A DNA stretch of 64,000 bases from Frateuria soli (GCF_021117385.1 NZ_CP088252.1:620001-684000), one strand, 5' to 3'; numbered from the stretch's first letter, positions 8,317 through 17,554 are shown. Notes: generated from the letters alone by a model not told the origin. Made by a program: numbers and translations.

Positions 8317-10410
8317 ATGGCCGCCGCTGGCGCAATGGAAAGTCTCAAGCAGCTCGGGCGCCGCGGCGTCGGCGCGCCGGTGGTCATGCTGGCGATGCTG
8401 GCGATGGTCATGCTGCCGATGCCGCCGTTCCTGCTGGACATGCTGTTCAGCTTCAACATCGCGCTGTCGCTCGTCATTTTGTTGGCGGTGATCTACGTGA
8501 TGCGGCCGCTGGAATTCGCCGCTTTTCCGACGGTCGTGCTGATGGCGACGCTTTTACGTCTCGCCCTGAACATCGCCTCCACCCGCGTGGTGTTGCTGCA
8601 CGGCCACGACGGCCCGGGGGCGGCCGGCAAGGTGATCGAGGCGTTCGGCGAGTTCGTGATCGGCGGCAACTTCGCGGTCGGCTTCGTGGTGTTCGCGATC
8701 CTCACCATCATCAACTTCGTGGTGGTCACCAAGGGCGCCACCCGAGTGTCGGAGGTGACCGCCCGCTTCACCCTGGACGCGATGCCCGGCAAGCAGATGG
8801 CGATCGACGCCGATCTCAACGCCGGCCTGCTGACCCAGGAACAGGCCCGCGAGCGCCGCCAGGAAGTACGCGAGGAAGCGGACTTCTACGGCTCGATGGA
8901 CGGTGCCTCCAAGTTCGTCCGTGGCGACGCCACCGCCGGCATCCTGATCCTGTTCATCAACGTCATCGGCGGCTTCTTCGTCGGCATGTTCCAGCACGGC
9001 CTGCCGGCCGGCGAATCGGCCAGGACCTATACGCTCCTCACCATCGGCGACGGCCTGGTCGCGCAGGTGCCGGCGCTGATGCTCTCGATCGCCACCGCGG
9101 TGATCGTCACCCGCGTGTCCAAGTCGCAGGACATGGGCAAGCAGGTGATCGGCCAGGTGTTCGGCCAGCCGCGCGCGCTGGCGGTGGCCGGCGCGGTGCT
9201 GGGCGTGATGGGCCTGATCCCGGGCATGCCGAACCTCGCTTTCCTGCTGCTCGGTGGCTGCTGCGGTGGCGCGGCCTACCTGATGATCAAGCGCGAGCGC
9301 GAGACCAGGGAAAAGCTCGCCGAAGCCGTAGCCGAGCCGACCGCCGCGCCCGCACTGCCGGCCGAGCGCATGGAACTGGGCTGGGACGACGTGGCCAGCG
9401 TCGATCCGCTCGGCCTCGAAGTCGGCTACCGGCTGATCCCGCTGGTGGACACCCATCAGGGCGGCGAGCTGATGGGCCGGATCAAGTCGGTGCGCCGCAA
9501 GCTCTCGCAGGAATTCGGATTCCTGGTGCCGGCGGTGCACATCCGCGACAACCTGGACCTGGGCCCCAACACCTACCGCATCACCCTGATGGGTGTGCCG
9601 ATGGGCGAGGCCGAGGTGCACCACGAGCGCCTGATGGCGATCAATCCCGGCCGCGTGCACGGCCCGCTGCAGGGCATCCAGACGCAGGACCCGGCGTTCG
9701 GCCTGGAAGCGGTCTGGATCGAGCAGGGCCAGCGCGAGATGGCGCAAAGCCTGGGCTACACCGTGGTCGACCCGGCCACCGTGGTCGCCACGCATCTGTC
9801 GCACATCCTGCAGACCCACGCGCACGAGCTGATCAGCCACCAGGACGTGCAGCAGCTGCTCGACCGCCTGGCGCAGACCGCGCCGAAGCTGGTCGAGGAC
9901 CTGGTGCCCAAGCGCATGGCGCTGGGCGTGGTGGTCAAGGTGCTGCAGAACCTGCTGGCCGAGCGCGTGCCGATCCGCAACATGCGCACCATCGTCGAAA
10001 CCTTGGCGGAGCACGCGGGGCAGAGTCAGGATCCCGGCATGCTCACCGCCGCCGCGCGCGTCGCGCTCGGCCGGCAGATCGTGCAGGAGATCACCGGCCT
10101 GGGCACCGAGGTGCCGGTCATCACGCTGGCGCCGGAGCTCGAGCAGATCCTCATGAATTCCCTTTCGGGCGGCGGCGTGGCCGGCGCGGCGGTGGAACCG
10201 GGCCTGGCCGACCGCCTGCAGCAGAGCGTCGCCGACGCCGCGCGCCGCCAGGAAATGAGCGGCGAAGCGGCCGTCCTGCTGGTCGCGCCGCAGCTTCGCC
10301 CGTGGCTCGCCCGCTTCACCCGCCACGTGGCACAGAACCTGCACGTACTGGCCTACAACGAGGTGCCGGACAACCGCAGGGTGCGGCTGGTCCAGGCGCT
10401 GGGACGGTAG
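8317..10410 (+). CDS. flhA: FlhA, flagellar export gate protein
   Basis: A 697-residue protein of normal FlhA length. The N-terminal half has about eight transmembrane helices with the FHIPEP-family stretch between them (GDATAGILILFINVIGGFFV and the TKGATRVSEVTARFTLDAMP loop). The C-terminal half is the nonameric cytoplasmic domain that receives chaperone-substrate complexes. The ATG at 8317 follows AGAAGGAA at good spacing. It ends the fliL-flhA block; a repeat-bearing gap separates it from flhF. Confidence 0.98.
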   Translation: MAAAGAMESLKQLGRRGVGAPVVMLAMLAMVMLPMPPFLLDMLFSFNIALSLVILLAVIYVMRPLEFAAFPTVVLMATLLRLALNIASTRVVLLHGHDGPGAAGKVIEAFGEFVIGGNFAVGFVVFAILTIINFVVVTKGATRVSEVTARFTLDAMPGKQMAIDADLNAGLLTQEQARERRQEVREEADFYGSMDGASKFVRGDATAGILILFINVIGGFFVGMFQHGLPAGESARTYTLLTIGDGLVAQVPALMLSIATAVIVTRVSKSQDMGKQVIGQVFGQPRALAVAGAVLGVMGLIPGMPNLAFLLLGGCCGGAAYLMIKRERETREKLAEAVAEPTAAPALPAERMELGWDDVASVDPLGLEVGYRLIPLVDTHQGGELMGRIKSVRRKLSQEFGFLVPAVHIRDNLDLGPNTYRITLMGVPMGEAEVHHERLMAINPGRVHGPLQGIQTQDPAFGLEAVWIEQGQREMAQSLGYTVVDPATVVATHLSHILQTHAHELISHQDVQQLLDRLAQTAPKLVEDLVPKRMALGVVVKVLQNLLAERVPIRNMRTIVETLAEHAGQSQDPGMLTAAARVALGRQIVQEITGLGTEVPVITLAPELEQILMNSLSGGGVAGAAVEPGLADRLQQSVADAARRQEMSGEAAVLLVAPQLRPWLARFTRHVAQNLHVLAYNEVPDNRRVRLVQALGR

Positions 10411-10608
10411 AGCCGGGATGACGGCATTCGGGATTCGAGATTCGGTGAGGCCTGGGATGAGGGGATTCGTGATGGGAGATCCGGAAAGGCGAGCGATGAC
10501 GCGAGTTTGCGACGGCTCGGCTTTTAACGAATCCCGAATCCCGAATCTCGACTCCCGACCTGCCCAATCCCGAATCCCGAATCCCGAATCCCGCTTGCGG
10601 AGCAAGCA
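10411..10608. repeat. GGGATTC/GAATCCC repeats between flhA and flhF
   Basis: The gap contains GGGATTC-type units near 10428-10445 and several GAATCCC units from 10529 to 10592, some degenerate, including three perfect copies in tandem at 10572-10592. The two sets are in opposite orientation and could pair into a long stem. No gene or clear promoter is visible. Confidence 0.8.
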
Positions 10609-11976
10609 ATGAAGATCAAACGTTTCGTGGCGCCGGACATGCGCCAGGCGATGCGCGAAGTACGCGAGGAGCAGGGGCCGGATGCGGTGATCCTGTCCAC
10701 GCGCAAGCTCGACGAAGGCATCGAGATCATCGCCGCCGTCGATTACGACGAGGCGCTGGTGCGCGAGGCCGCGCGCCATGGGGCGGCCCCTGCGCCGGCC
10801 GCCGAACCGCCGGCCTTGCCGACGCGTGCTGCCGCGCCACCTCCGCCGCCGCCGGTGCGCGAGGCGCGCGTCGAAACACTGGCGCCCGCCAATCACCCGT
10901 CGCCGGTCGACCCCGCTCTCCGTAGGAGCCCACTCGTGGGCGATGCTCTTCCCGCCAACACCAACACCAACACCAACGCCAGCGACGCGGGCCTCGACCC
11001 GCGCGCCGGGGAGCCGCCGGCCGTCCACCCGCTGATCGAACGCGCCGCGCAGGACACCGTGCGCATGCGCGCCGAGCTGTCCAGCCTGCGCGAGATGCTC
11101 GAGATGCAGCTCTCCAGCCTGGCCTGGAACGACATGGAACGCCGCCAGCCGATGCACACCCGCGTGCTGCGCGAGCTGACCCGGCTCGGCATCGACGCCG
11201 ACGTCGCCCGCGCGCTGGCCGATGAACTGCCGCCGCAGATGACGCCCGAGCAGGCGCGCTACCTGCCGCTGGGCATGTTGAGCCGGGGCATCGCGGTCAG
11301 CGGTCGCGGCCGCTCGGACGAGGCCGGCGTCACCGCGCTGGTCGGCCCGACCGGCGTGGGCAAGACCACCACGCTCGCCAAACTCGCCGCCAAGGCGGTG
11401 GTGCGCCATGGCGCCTCGCAGGTCGCGCTGGTCAGCACCGACCACTACCGCATCGGCGCCGCCGCGCAGCTGGAGCACTACGGCCGCCTGCTCGGCGTGC
11501 GCGTCTATCCGGCCTACGACGCTGACAGCCTGCGCCAGGTCCTTCAATTGCTGAAGGGGTGCCACACCGTGCTGGTCGACACCGCCGGCCTGGCCGGCAA
11601 CGACCCGCGCCTGGCCGAACAGCTGGACGCACTGCGCGCGGCAGGCGAGCTGCGCGCGTGCCTGGTGCTGGCCGCCAATGCGCAGGCGCAGTCGCTGGAG
11701 GACGCGGTGCGCGCCTACCTGCCGGTCAAGCCGCACGCGGCGATCCTGACCAAACTCGATGAGGCGCCCAGCCTCGGCGGCGCCCTGTCGGTGCTGATCC
11801 GCCACCGGCTGGCGCTGGACTACACCACCGACGGCCAGCGGGTGCCCGAGGACATTGCCGCCGCCGACGCGCGCCTGCTGGTGTGCCGCGCCGCGCGGGC
11901 GCTCAAGGGCAACGCGCCGGGCGCCGACGAGGCAGTACTGGCCGAGCGCTTCGGAACGATGGTGGCCCAGGCATGA
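10609..11976 (+). CDS. flhF: FlhF, SRP-type GTPase for flagellar placement
   Basis: A 455-residue protein. An N-terminal basic B domain starts MKIKRFVAPDMRQAMREVRE. A long Pro/Ala-rich linker follows (about 60-140), then the NG domain with P-loop VGPTGVGKTTTLAKLA, the STDHYRIGAAAQLEHY segment and VDTAGLAG. FlhF recruits early flagellar parts to the cell pole. The linker contains an in-frame REP-like element (10922-10950, read as RRSPLVGDAL) and four CCAACA/CCAACG units giving an Asn-Thr run. The stop overlaps the flhG start. Confidence 0.97.
   Translation: MKIKRFVAPDMRQAMREVREEQGPDAVILSTRKLDEGIEIIAAVDYDEALVREAARHGAAPAPAAEPPALPTRAAAPPPPPPVREARVETLAPANHPSPVDPALRRSPLVGDALPANTNTNTNASDAGLDPRAGEPPAVHPLIERAAQDTVRMRAELSSLREMLEMQLSSLAWNDMERRQPMHTRVLRELTRLGIDADVARALADELPPQMTPEQARYLPLGMLSRGIAVSGRGRSDEAGVTALVGPTGVGKTTTLAKLAAKAVVRHGASQVALVSTDHYRIGAAAQLEHYGRLLGVRVYPAYDADSLRQVLQLLKGCHTVLVDTAGLAGNDPRLAEQLDALRAAGELRACLVLAANAQAQSLEDAVRAYLPVKPHAAILTKLDEAPSLGGALSVLIRHRLALDYTTDGQRVPEDIAAADARLLVCRAARALKGNAPGADEAVLAERFGTMVAQA
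10922..10950 (+). repeat. REP-like element inside flhF coding sequence
   Basis: The 29 bases starting GTAGGAGCCCACTCGTGGGC match the REP unit at 44733-44761 in nearly all positions; the first 25 bases differ only by C/T in the palindrome centre. Here it is read in frame within the FlhF linker as RRSPLVGDAL. The palindrome is GAGCCCAC/GTGGGC. Confidence 0.9.
10955..10978 (+). repeat. CCAACA hexamer array in flhF
   Basis: Three perfect CCAACA units followed by CCAACG, directly downstream of the REP-like element. They encode Ala-Asn-Thr-Asn-Thr-Asn-Thr-Asn in the flexible FlhF linker. Unit length is a multiple of three, so copy-number change would keep the frame. Confidence 0.9.
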
Positions 11977-12917
11977 GCGGAATCCTTGCAATGAATCAGG
12001 CGTGGGGCTTGAAAGACATGTTCAACGCGATCACGGGCGAGCGTCACGACGCGCCGCCCGCACCGCACCGGCCGGACCAGGCGGCCAACGCCGGCGCGCC
12101 GCGCCGTCGCTGCCGCGCGATCGCGGTGGCCGGCGGCAAGGGTGGCGTCGGCAAGACCACCGTGGCGGTCAACCTCGGCATGAGCCTGGCCATGGCCGGT
12201 CGCGACGTCATGCTGCTGGACGCCGACATGGGCCTGGCCAACGTCGACGTGCTGCTCGGCCTGGCGCCCTCGCGCCACCTCGGCCACCTGCTCGACGGCT
12301 CGGCCACGCTGGAAGAGCTGGTACTCGATGCCCCGCACGGGCTCAAGGTGATCCCCGGCGGCTCCGGCGCGCGGCGCCTGGCGCAACTGGGCAATGGCGA
12401 GCACGCCGCGGTGATCCGCGCCTTCGACGAGCTGCCCCGGCCGCCGGACTACCTGCTGGTCGACACCGCCGCGGGCCTGTCGGACAACGTGGCGATGTTC
12501 GCTGCGGCGGCCGACGACGTGGTGCTGGTGGTCTGCGACGAGCCGGCCTCGCTCACCGACGCCTACGCACTGATCAAGGTCCTCTCCCGCGACTTCGGCG
12601 TGCGCCGCTTCCGCTTCGTCGCCAACCTGGTGCGCAACCTGGGCGAGGCCCGCGCGCTGCACCAGAAGCTGGCCAAGGTCAGCGACCGCTTCCTGGACGT
12701 GGTGCTGGACTTCATGGGTTTCGTGCCGCAGGACGAGCGGCTCAAGCAGGCCATCCGGCGCCAGAGCGCGGTGGTCGACCTGTGGCCGGCGGCGCGTTCG
12801 TCGCAGGCATTCAAGCAATTGGCAGGTGCGGTCGATAACTGGGAGGAACCCGCGCGCGCGGGCCTGGACCGCATCGCGTTCTTCGGTGGCCAGGCCGTGA
12901 CGGCGTCGGGGTGGTGA
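11973..12917 (+). CDS. flhG: FlhG (FleN), MinD-like ATPase for flagellar number
   Basis: A 314-residue P-loop ATPase. The N-terminal helix MNQAWGLKDMFN resembles the DQAxGLR-type peptide that activates FlhF GTPase. The deviant Walker A motif is AVAGGKGGVGKTT, and VMLLDADMGLANVDVLLGL is the MinD/FleN signature. It limits flagellar number, in pseudomonads also by restraining FleQ. The ATG at 11973 overlaps the flhF stop, the usual flhF-flhG-fliA order. Confidence 0.97.
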   Translation: MSGILAMNQAWGLKDMFNAITGERHDAPPAPHRPDQAANAGAPRRRCRAIAVAGGKGGVGKTTVAVNLGMSLAMAGRDVMLLDADMGLANVDVLLGLAPSRHLGHLLDGSATLEELVLDAPHGLKVIPGGSGARRLAQLGNGEHAAVIRAFDELPRPPDYLLVDTAAGLSDNVAMFAAAADDVVLVVCDEPASLTDAYALIKVLSRDFGVRRFRFVANLVRNLGEARALHQKLAKVSDRFLDVVLDFMGFVPQDERLKQAIRRQSAVVDLWPAARSSQAFKQLAGAVDNWEEPARAGLDRIAFFGGQAVTASGW

Positions 12918-12918
12918 G

Positions 12919-13734
12919 ATGAGCGTGGCATCGGAATATCTCCAGCTGCAAAAACAGAGTGCGGACGAGTTGGTGCGCCAGCACGCGCCACTGGTGCGTC
13001 GTATTGCCTATCACCTGATGGGGCGGTTGCCGCCAAGCGTGGACGTGGGCGACCTGATCCAGTCCGGCATGATCGGCCTGCTCGAAGCCGCGCGGCACTA
13101 CGCCACCGATCGCGCCGCCAGCTTCGAGACCTATGCCGGCATCCGCATCCGCGGCGCCATGCTGGACGAGCTGCGCAAGACCGACTGGACCCCGCGCTCG
13201 GTGCACCGCAAGGTGCGCGAAGTCGCCGAAGTGGTGCGCCAGATCGAGATCGAGACCGGGTCCGACGCCGGTGACGCCGAAGTCATCAAGCGCCTGGGCG
13301 TGAGCGCGGAGGAGTACCACCAGATCCTCGCGGATGCCGCCAGCGCGCGCCTGCTCAGCCTCACCGCGCCGGACGACGGCGACGGCGCACCCGCGTTCGA
13401 CGTGGTCGACCAGGCCAGCCTGGGACCGGCCGAGAACATCGAACAGGACGGGCTGCGCCAGGCGCTGATCGACGGCATCGCCGGCCTGCCCGAGCGCGAG
13501 CAGCTGGTCATGTCGCTCTACTACGAGCAGGAATTGAACCTGAAGGAAATCGGCGCCGTGCTCGGCGTGACCGAGTCGCGCGTGTGCCAGATCCACGGCC
13601 AGGCGATCGTGCGGCTGCGCGCGCGCATGGGCGATTGGCGTGAGGACGGGATTGGGGATTCGGCAGTCGGGAATCGCAAAGGCAAAGGCAAAGGCCGGCG
13701 CGCTTCCCCGCCCGATCAATCCTCTCCACGTTGA
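12919..13734 (+). CDS. fliA: FliA, flagellar sigma-28 factor
   Basis: A 271-residue sigma factor. Region 2 contains [20 protein letters not shown] and [19 protein letters not shown]; region 4 contains [20 protein letters not shown]. Normal FliA ends at about GDWR. Here about 28 extra residues follow, read through GGGATT/GGGAATC repeat bases (13650-13674), a (GGCAAA)3-type run giving KGKGKG, and a basic tail. Four sigma-28 promoter matches are present in the window (23647, 23813, 26872, 30598). The ATG at 12919 lies directly after the flhG stop. Confidence 0.96.
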   Translation: MSVASEYLQLQKQSADELVRQHAPLVRRIAYHLMGRLPPSVDVGDLIQSGMIGLLEAARHYATDRAASFETYAGIRIRGAMLDELRKTDWTPRSVHRKVREVAEVVRQIEIETGSDAGDAEVIKRLGVSAEEYHQILADAASARLLSLTAPDDGDGAPAFDVVDQASLGPAENIEQDGLRQALIDGIAGLPEREQLVMSLYYEQELNLKEIGAVLGVTESRVCQIHGQAIVRLRARMGDWREDGIGDSAVGNRKGKGKGRRASPPDQSSPR

Positions 13735-13743
13735 CACCCCATT

Positions 13744-13785
13744 GAATCCCGAATCCCGAATCCCGAATCCCGAATCCCGAATCCA
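13744..13785 (+). repeat. GAATCCC tandem array before cheY
   Basis: Five perfect GAATCCC heptamers (13744-13778) and a sixth unit with one change (GAATCCA). The array ends 13 bases before the cheY start codon, a similar spacing to that of the GATTTCCC array before fliQ. Confidence 0.93.
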
Positions 13786-13798
13786 CGGCAGAGGCCCA

Positions 13799-14206
13799 AT
13801 GGACAAGAACATGAAAATCCTCGTGGTGGACGATTTTTCCACCATGCGGCGCATCGTCAGGAACCTGCTGGTGGAGCTCGGCTTCACCAACACGCTGATC
13901 CAGGAAGCCGACGACGGCAACAACGCGCTAATCATGCTCCGGAGCCAGCCGTTCGACATGGTCGTGACCGACTGGAACATGCCCAACATGACCGGCATCG
14001 ACCTGCTGCGCGCGATCCGCGCCGAGCCCTCGCTCAAGGGCCTGCCGGTGCTGATGGTCACCGCCGAGAACAACCGCGACCAGATCATCGCCGCGGCGCA
14101 GGCGGGCGTGAACGGCTACATCGTCAAGCCGTTCAACGCGGTCACGCTGAAGGAGAAGCTCACCAAGATCTTCGAGCGCCTCGCCGCCGCGGGAGCCAGC
14201 GCATGA
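13799..14206 (+). CDS. cheY: CheY, motor-control response regulator
   Basis: A 135-residue single receiver domain with acidic pair D11-D12, phospho-acceptor D58 ([12 protein letters not shown]), T88 and K110 (YIVKPF). WNMPNMTG and the [10 protein letters not shown] stretch are typical of motor-binding CheY. It is followed by cheZ (4-base overlap) and cheA, and lies downstream of fliA, the usual polar-flagellum order. The start follows AGAGGCCC. The GAATCCC array separates it from fliA. Confidence 0.97.
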   Translation: MDKNMKILVVDDFSTMRRIVRNLLVELGFTNTLIQEADDGNNALIMLRSQPFDMVVTDWNMPNMTGIDLLRAIRAEPSLKGLPVLMVTAENNRDQIIAAAQAGVNGYIVKPFNAVTLKEKLTKIFERLAAAGASA

Positions 14207-14844
14207 GCGCCGTACTTGCCACCTTCGACGAGACCGCGCTGCCGCCGGAGCTGCAGAACCTCCTCAACAGCGCCGACGGCGCCGCTTTCGAGCAGGCGCT
14301 CGATGCACTGGTGCGCCAGCGCGAACAGCACCTGTTCCGCGCGCTGGGCCTGCTTGCGCGCGACCTGCATGGCGCGGTCAGCCGGCTCGGCAACGACCTG
14401 GCGCAGGAAGGCGTGCCCGGCCGCGTGGCCGACGTCCGCAAGCATCTGAACGACGTGCTGGAAATGAGCGCCCAGGCGGCCCACCGCAGCATCGATTTCG
14501 CCGAGCGCATGAGCCCGGAGGCCGACGCGCTGGCGCAGAGCGCCGAGCAGGTGCTGGCCTCGGCCGCGCCGTGCGACCCGGTCGCCAACCTGGCCCGCCA
14601 GGCCGGCACGTTCGCCGGTCATTGCCGCGAAGGTCTCAACGACATGGTGATGGCGCAGTCGTGGCAGGACCTGTCCGGCCAGCGCATCAAGAAGGTGGTC
14701 AACTTCATCGAGTCGGTGGAGTCCTCGCTGCTGGAGCTGGTCCGCCTGACCGGCGCGCTGTCCGGCCGCGAGCCGCCGCCGGTGGTGGAGAAGATCTCCG
14801 GCCAGGACGAGGCGGACCGCCTGCTCAGCGAATTCGGCTTCTGA
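14203..14844 (+). CDS. cheZ: CheZ, CheY-P phosphatase
   Basis: A 213-residue helical protein. The active-site helix reads [19 protein letters not shown], with the Asp and Gln of DLSGQ matching the E. coli pair D143/Q147. The C-terminal peptide [11 protein letters not shown] matches the CheZ tail that tethers CheY. The ATG overlaps the cheY stop (ATGA). It terminates the CheY-P signal at the motor. Confidence 0.96.
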   Translation: MSAVLATFDETALPPELQNLLNSADGAAFEQALDALVRQREQHLFRALGLLARDLHGAVSRLGNDLAQEGVPGRVADVRKHLNDVLEMSAQAAHRSIDFAERMSPEADALAQSAEQVLASAAPCDPVANLARQAGTFAGHCREGLNDMVMAQSWQDLSGQRIKKVVNFIESVESSLLELVRLTGALSGREPPPVVEKISGQDEADRLLSEFGF

Positions 14845-14861
14845 GCCGGACCGGAGCGAGC

Positions 14862-16790
14862 ATGGACCCCTCACTCGACGCCGAACTGCGCGACGACTTC
14901 CTGGTCGAGGCCGGGGAGCTGGTCGAGCGCCTGTCGGAACAACTGGTCGAGCTGGAAGCCAGTCCGCGCGACGCCGAACTGCTCAACGCGGTGTTCCGCG
15001 CGTTCCACACGGTCAAGGGTGGCGCCGGCTTCCTCGCCGTCGAGCCGATGGTGCAGCTTTGCCACCATGCCGAGGATCTGCTCAACGTCGCCCGCAACGG
15101 CGCGCTGGTGCTGGACTCGGCCAGGATGGACGCGCTGCTCGAAGCGCTCGACCTGCTCAACGCGATGATGGATGCGCTGCGTGGCGGCGCGTCCATGGCG
15201 ATGCCGCCGCCGGCGCTGCTCAAGCGGCTTATGCCGGGTGCGGCGGCACCCGCACCGGCGCCGCCGCCGGTCGCCGCGCCCGTGGCGCCGCCGGCGGATG
15301 GCAGCATCGACGACAGCGAATTCGAAGCCCTGCTCGACAGCCTGTACGGCACCGCCGCGCCGGGTACCGTGCCACCGGCCGCGCCCGCGCCCGCGACCAT
15401 CAACGACGACGAGTTCGAAGCGTTGCTGGACAACCTGCACGGAACCGCGGCACCGGGTGCCAGCGCCCCGACACCCGGCAACAGCATCGCCGACGACGAG
15501 TTCGAGGCCCTGCTCGACAACCTGCACGGCAAGGGCGGTGCGCCCGGTGCCGTGCCGGCCCCGGCGCCTGCCGCTCCGGCACCCGCACCGGCGCCCGCCC
15601 GCGCGGCCGCGCCGGCCGAGACCAGCGTGCGCGTGGACACCGGCCGGCTCGACGCGCTGGTCAATCATGCCGGCGAACTGGTGCTGGTGCGCAACCGTCT
15701 GCAGAGCCTGGCGCAGAAGAGCGGCGACGAAACCCTGGCGCAGGCCGCGGCCGAACTCGACCGCGTCGCCGATGAAATGCAGGGCGCGGTGCTGGCCATG
15801 CGCATGCAGCCGGTCGGCCGGCTGTTCCAGCGCTTCCCGCGCATCGTGCGCGACCTCGCCCGCCAGCTCGGCAAGGAAGTGGACCTGGTCACCGAAGGCG
15901 AGGGCACCGACCTGGACCGCAGCCTGGTCGAGGCGCTGGCCGATCCGCTGATCCACCTGCTGCGCAACGCGCTCGACCACGGCCTGGAGATGCCGGAGGA
16001 GCGTCTGAAGGCCGGCAAGTCCCGTCGCGGCACCGTACGCCTGTCCGCCAGCCAGCGTGGCGAGCGCATCGTCATCGCGGTGAGCGACGACGGCCACGGC
16101 ATGAATCCCGAGGTGCTCAAGCGCAAGGCGGTCGAGAAGGGCGTCATCGACGAGGCCCAGGCCGCGCGCCTGACCGAGAACGAATGCTACGAACTGATCT
16201 TCCGCCCGGGGTTTTCCACCGCCGCGCAGATCTCCGACATCTCGGGCCGCGGCGTCGGCATGGACGTGGTCAAGACGCGCGTGGCCGAACTGGGTGGCAC
16301 CCTCGCGGTGCGCTCGAAGCTCGGCCATGGCAGCGAGCTGGAGCTGACCGTGCCGCTGACCCTGGCGATCCTGCGCGTGCTGATGGTGCGCGTGGGCACG
16401 CGCCTGTTCGCACTGCCGCTGTCCAACGTGGAGGAGGTGTTCGAACTGGCCGCCGGCCAGGACCGCATGCTCGATGGTCGCCTGGTCGCCAACCACCGCG
16501 GCCGCGCGCTGCCGCTGGGCGACCTGGCCGGCTGGGCCGGCGTGCTCGGCGCCGCGCCGCGCCACGTGGTGGTGCTGCACGTCGGCCACCAGCGCATGGG
16601 TTGCCTGGTACACGAGGTGCTGGGCCGCGAGGACGTGATGGCCAAGCCGCTGGGGCCGCTGTTCGAGGGCGTGCCCGGCATTGCCGGCGCCACCGTCACC
16701 GGCGACGGCGCTCTGGCGCTGGTGCTGGATCTTTCCGGCCTGGCCGACGATGGCGGGCAGTTGCTGCCGTCGCTGAGGGCGGCGGGCTGA
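14862..16790 (+). CDS. cheA: CheA histidine kinase, first copy (motor-control set)
   Basis: A 642-residue kinase. The P1 Hpt domain has phospho-acceptor H49 (RAFHTVKGGAGF). An Ala/Pro-rich linker of about 140 residues takes the place of a folded P2 domain. It carries three copies of a motif D[DS]EFEALLD[SN]L[YH]G, at about residues 148, 184 and 214. P3, the HATPase domain (LLRNALDHGLE, VSDDGHGMN, GRGVGMDVV) and a P5 CheW-like domain follow. The gene lies in cheY-cheZ-cheA-motC-motD-cheW order; no cheB follows it, unlike the Pseudomonas arrangement. Confidence 0.96.
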   Translation: MDPSLDAELRDDFLVEAGELVERLSEQLVELEASPRDAELLNAVFRAFHTVKGGAGFLAVEPMVQLCHHAEDLLNVARNGALVLDSARMDALLEALDLLNAMMDALRGGASMAMPPPALLKRLMPGAAAPAPAPPPVAAPVAPPADGSIDDSEFEALLDSLYGTAAPGTVPPAAPAPATINDDEFEALLDNLHGTAAPGASAPTPGNSIADDEFEALLDNLHGKGGAPGAVPAPAPAAPAPAPAPARAAAPAETSVRVDTGRLDALVNHAGELVLVRNRLQSLAQKSGDETLAQAAAELDRVADEMQGAVLAMRMQPVGRLFQRFPRIVRDLARQLGKEVDLVTEGEGTDLDRSLVEALADPLIHLLRNALDHGLEMPEERLKAGKSRRGTVRLSASQRGERIVIAVSDDGHGMNPEVLKRKAVEKGVIDEAQAARLTENECYELIFRPGFSTAAQISDISGRGVGMDVVKTRVAELGGTLAVRSKLGHGSELELTVPLTLAILRVLMVRVGTRLFALPLSNVEEVFELAAGQDRMLDGRLVANHRGRALPLGDLAGWAGVLGAAPRHVVVLHVGHQRMGCLVHEVLGREDVMAKPLGPLFEGVPGIAGATVTGDGALALVLDLSGLADDGGQLLPSLRAAG

Positions 16791-16791
16791 C

Positions 16792-17532
16792 ATGGACCCG
16801 ATAAGCCTCGTCGGTACGATCCTGGCCTTCCTGGTCATCATCGTGGGCACCATCCTCAAGGGCTCCACGATCGGCGCGCTGGTCAACCCGGCGGCGTTCG
16901 TGATCGTGTTTGCCGGCACCGCGGCCGCGCTGATGGTGCAGACGCCCGGCAGCGTGCTCAGGCGGGCGCTGGGCATGCTGCCGATGGTCTACCGGCCGCC
17001 GGTGTTCCAGCCCTCCGACCTGATCGAGCGGATCATCGGCTGGAGCGAGATCTCGCGCCGCCAGGGCCTGCTCGGCCTGGAAGCCAAGATCGACGAGGAA
17101 AGCGATGGCTTCGTGCGCAAGGGGCTGCAGATGCTGGTCGACGGCGGCGAGCCGGAAGCGATCCGCGGCGTGCTCGAGGTCGAGATGGAGGCGCGCGAGC
17201 ACAACGAACTGGTAGCCGCCAAGGTGTTCGAGAACGCCGGCATCTACTCGCCCACGATGGGCATCATCGGGGCGGTGATGGGCCTGATGGCCGTGATGCA
17301 GAACCTCGCCGATCCCAGCAAGCTTGGCCATGGCATCGCCGCGGCCTTCGTCGCCACCATCTACGGCGTGGCGCTGGCCAACCTGCTGATGCTGCCGATG
17401 TCCGCGCGGCTCAAGAGCCTGGTACGCAAGCAGACGCAGATGCGCGAGATCCTCGTCGAGGGGCTGGTGTCGATCGCCGAAGGGGACAACCCTCGACAGA
17501 TCGAAGCCAAGCTGCAGGGGTATCTGTCGTGA
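16792..17532 (+). CDS. motC: MotC/MotA-type flagellar stator protein
   Basis: A 246-residue MotA/PomA-family protein with four transmembrane segments (about 5-24, 30-48, 148-170 and 180-202) and a cytoplasmic loop between the second and third. GKVFENAG-like sequence AKVFENAGIYSPTMGIIGAV and IAAAFVATIYGVALANLLML are diagnostic. It forms the torque-generating stator with MotD. It starts one base after the cheA stop. Assigned motC rather than motA by its place next to cheA and motD. Confidence 0.94.
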   Translation: MDPISLVGTILAFLVIIVGTILKGSTIGALVNPAAFVIVFAGTAAALMVQTPGSVLRRALGMLPMVYRPPVFQPSDLIERIIGWSEISRRQGLLGLEAKIDEESDGFVRKGLQMLVDGGEPEAIRGVLEVEMEAREHNELVAAKVFENAGIYSPTMGIIGAVMGLMAVMQNLADPSKLGHGIAAAFVATIYGVALANLLMLPMSARLKSLVRKQTQMREILVEGLVSIAEGDNPRQIEAKLQGYLS

Positions 17533-17554
17533 GCCCCGAACGCGCAGGAAGCCC

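Noticed and set aside
8554-11991. A 1145-residue open frame on the minus strand
   Set aside because: It lies opposite flhA and flhF, has a His/Arg-rich composition typical of GC-rich antisense frames and no recognisable domain.
13744-13785. Possible CRISPR-like array
   Set aside because: The heptamer units abut with no spacers, and no cas genes are near.
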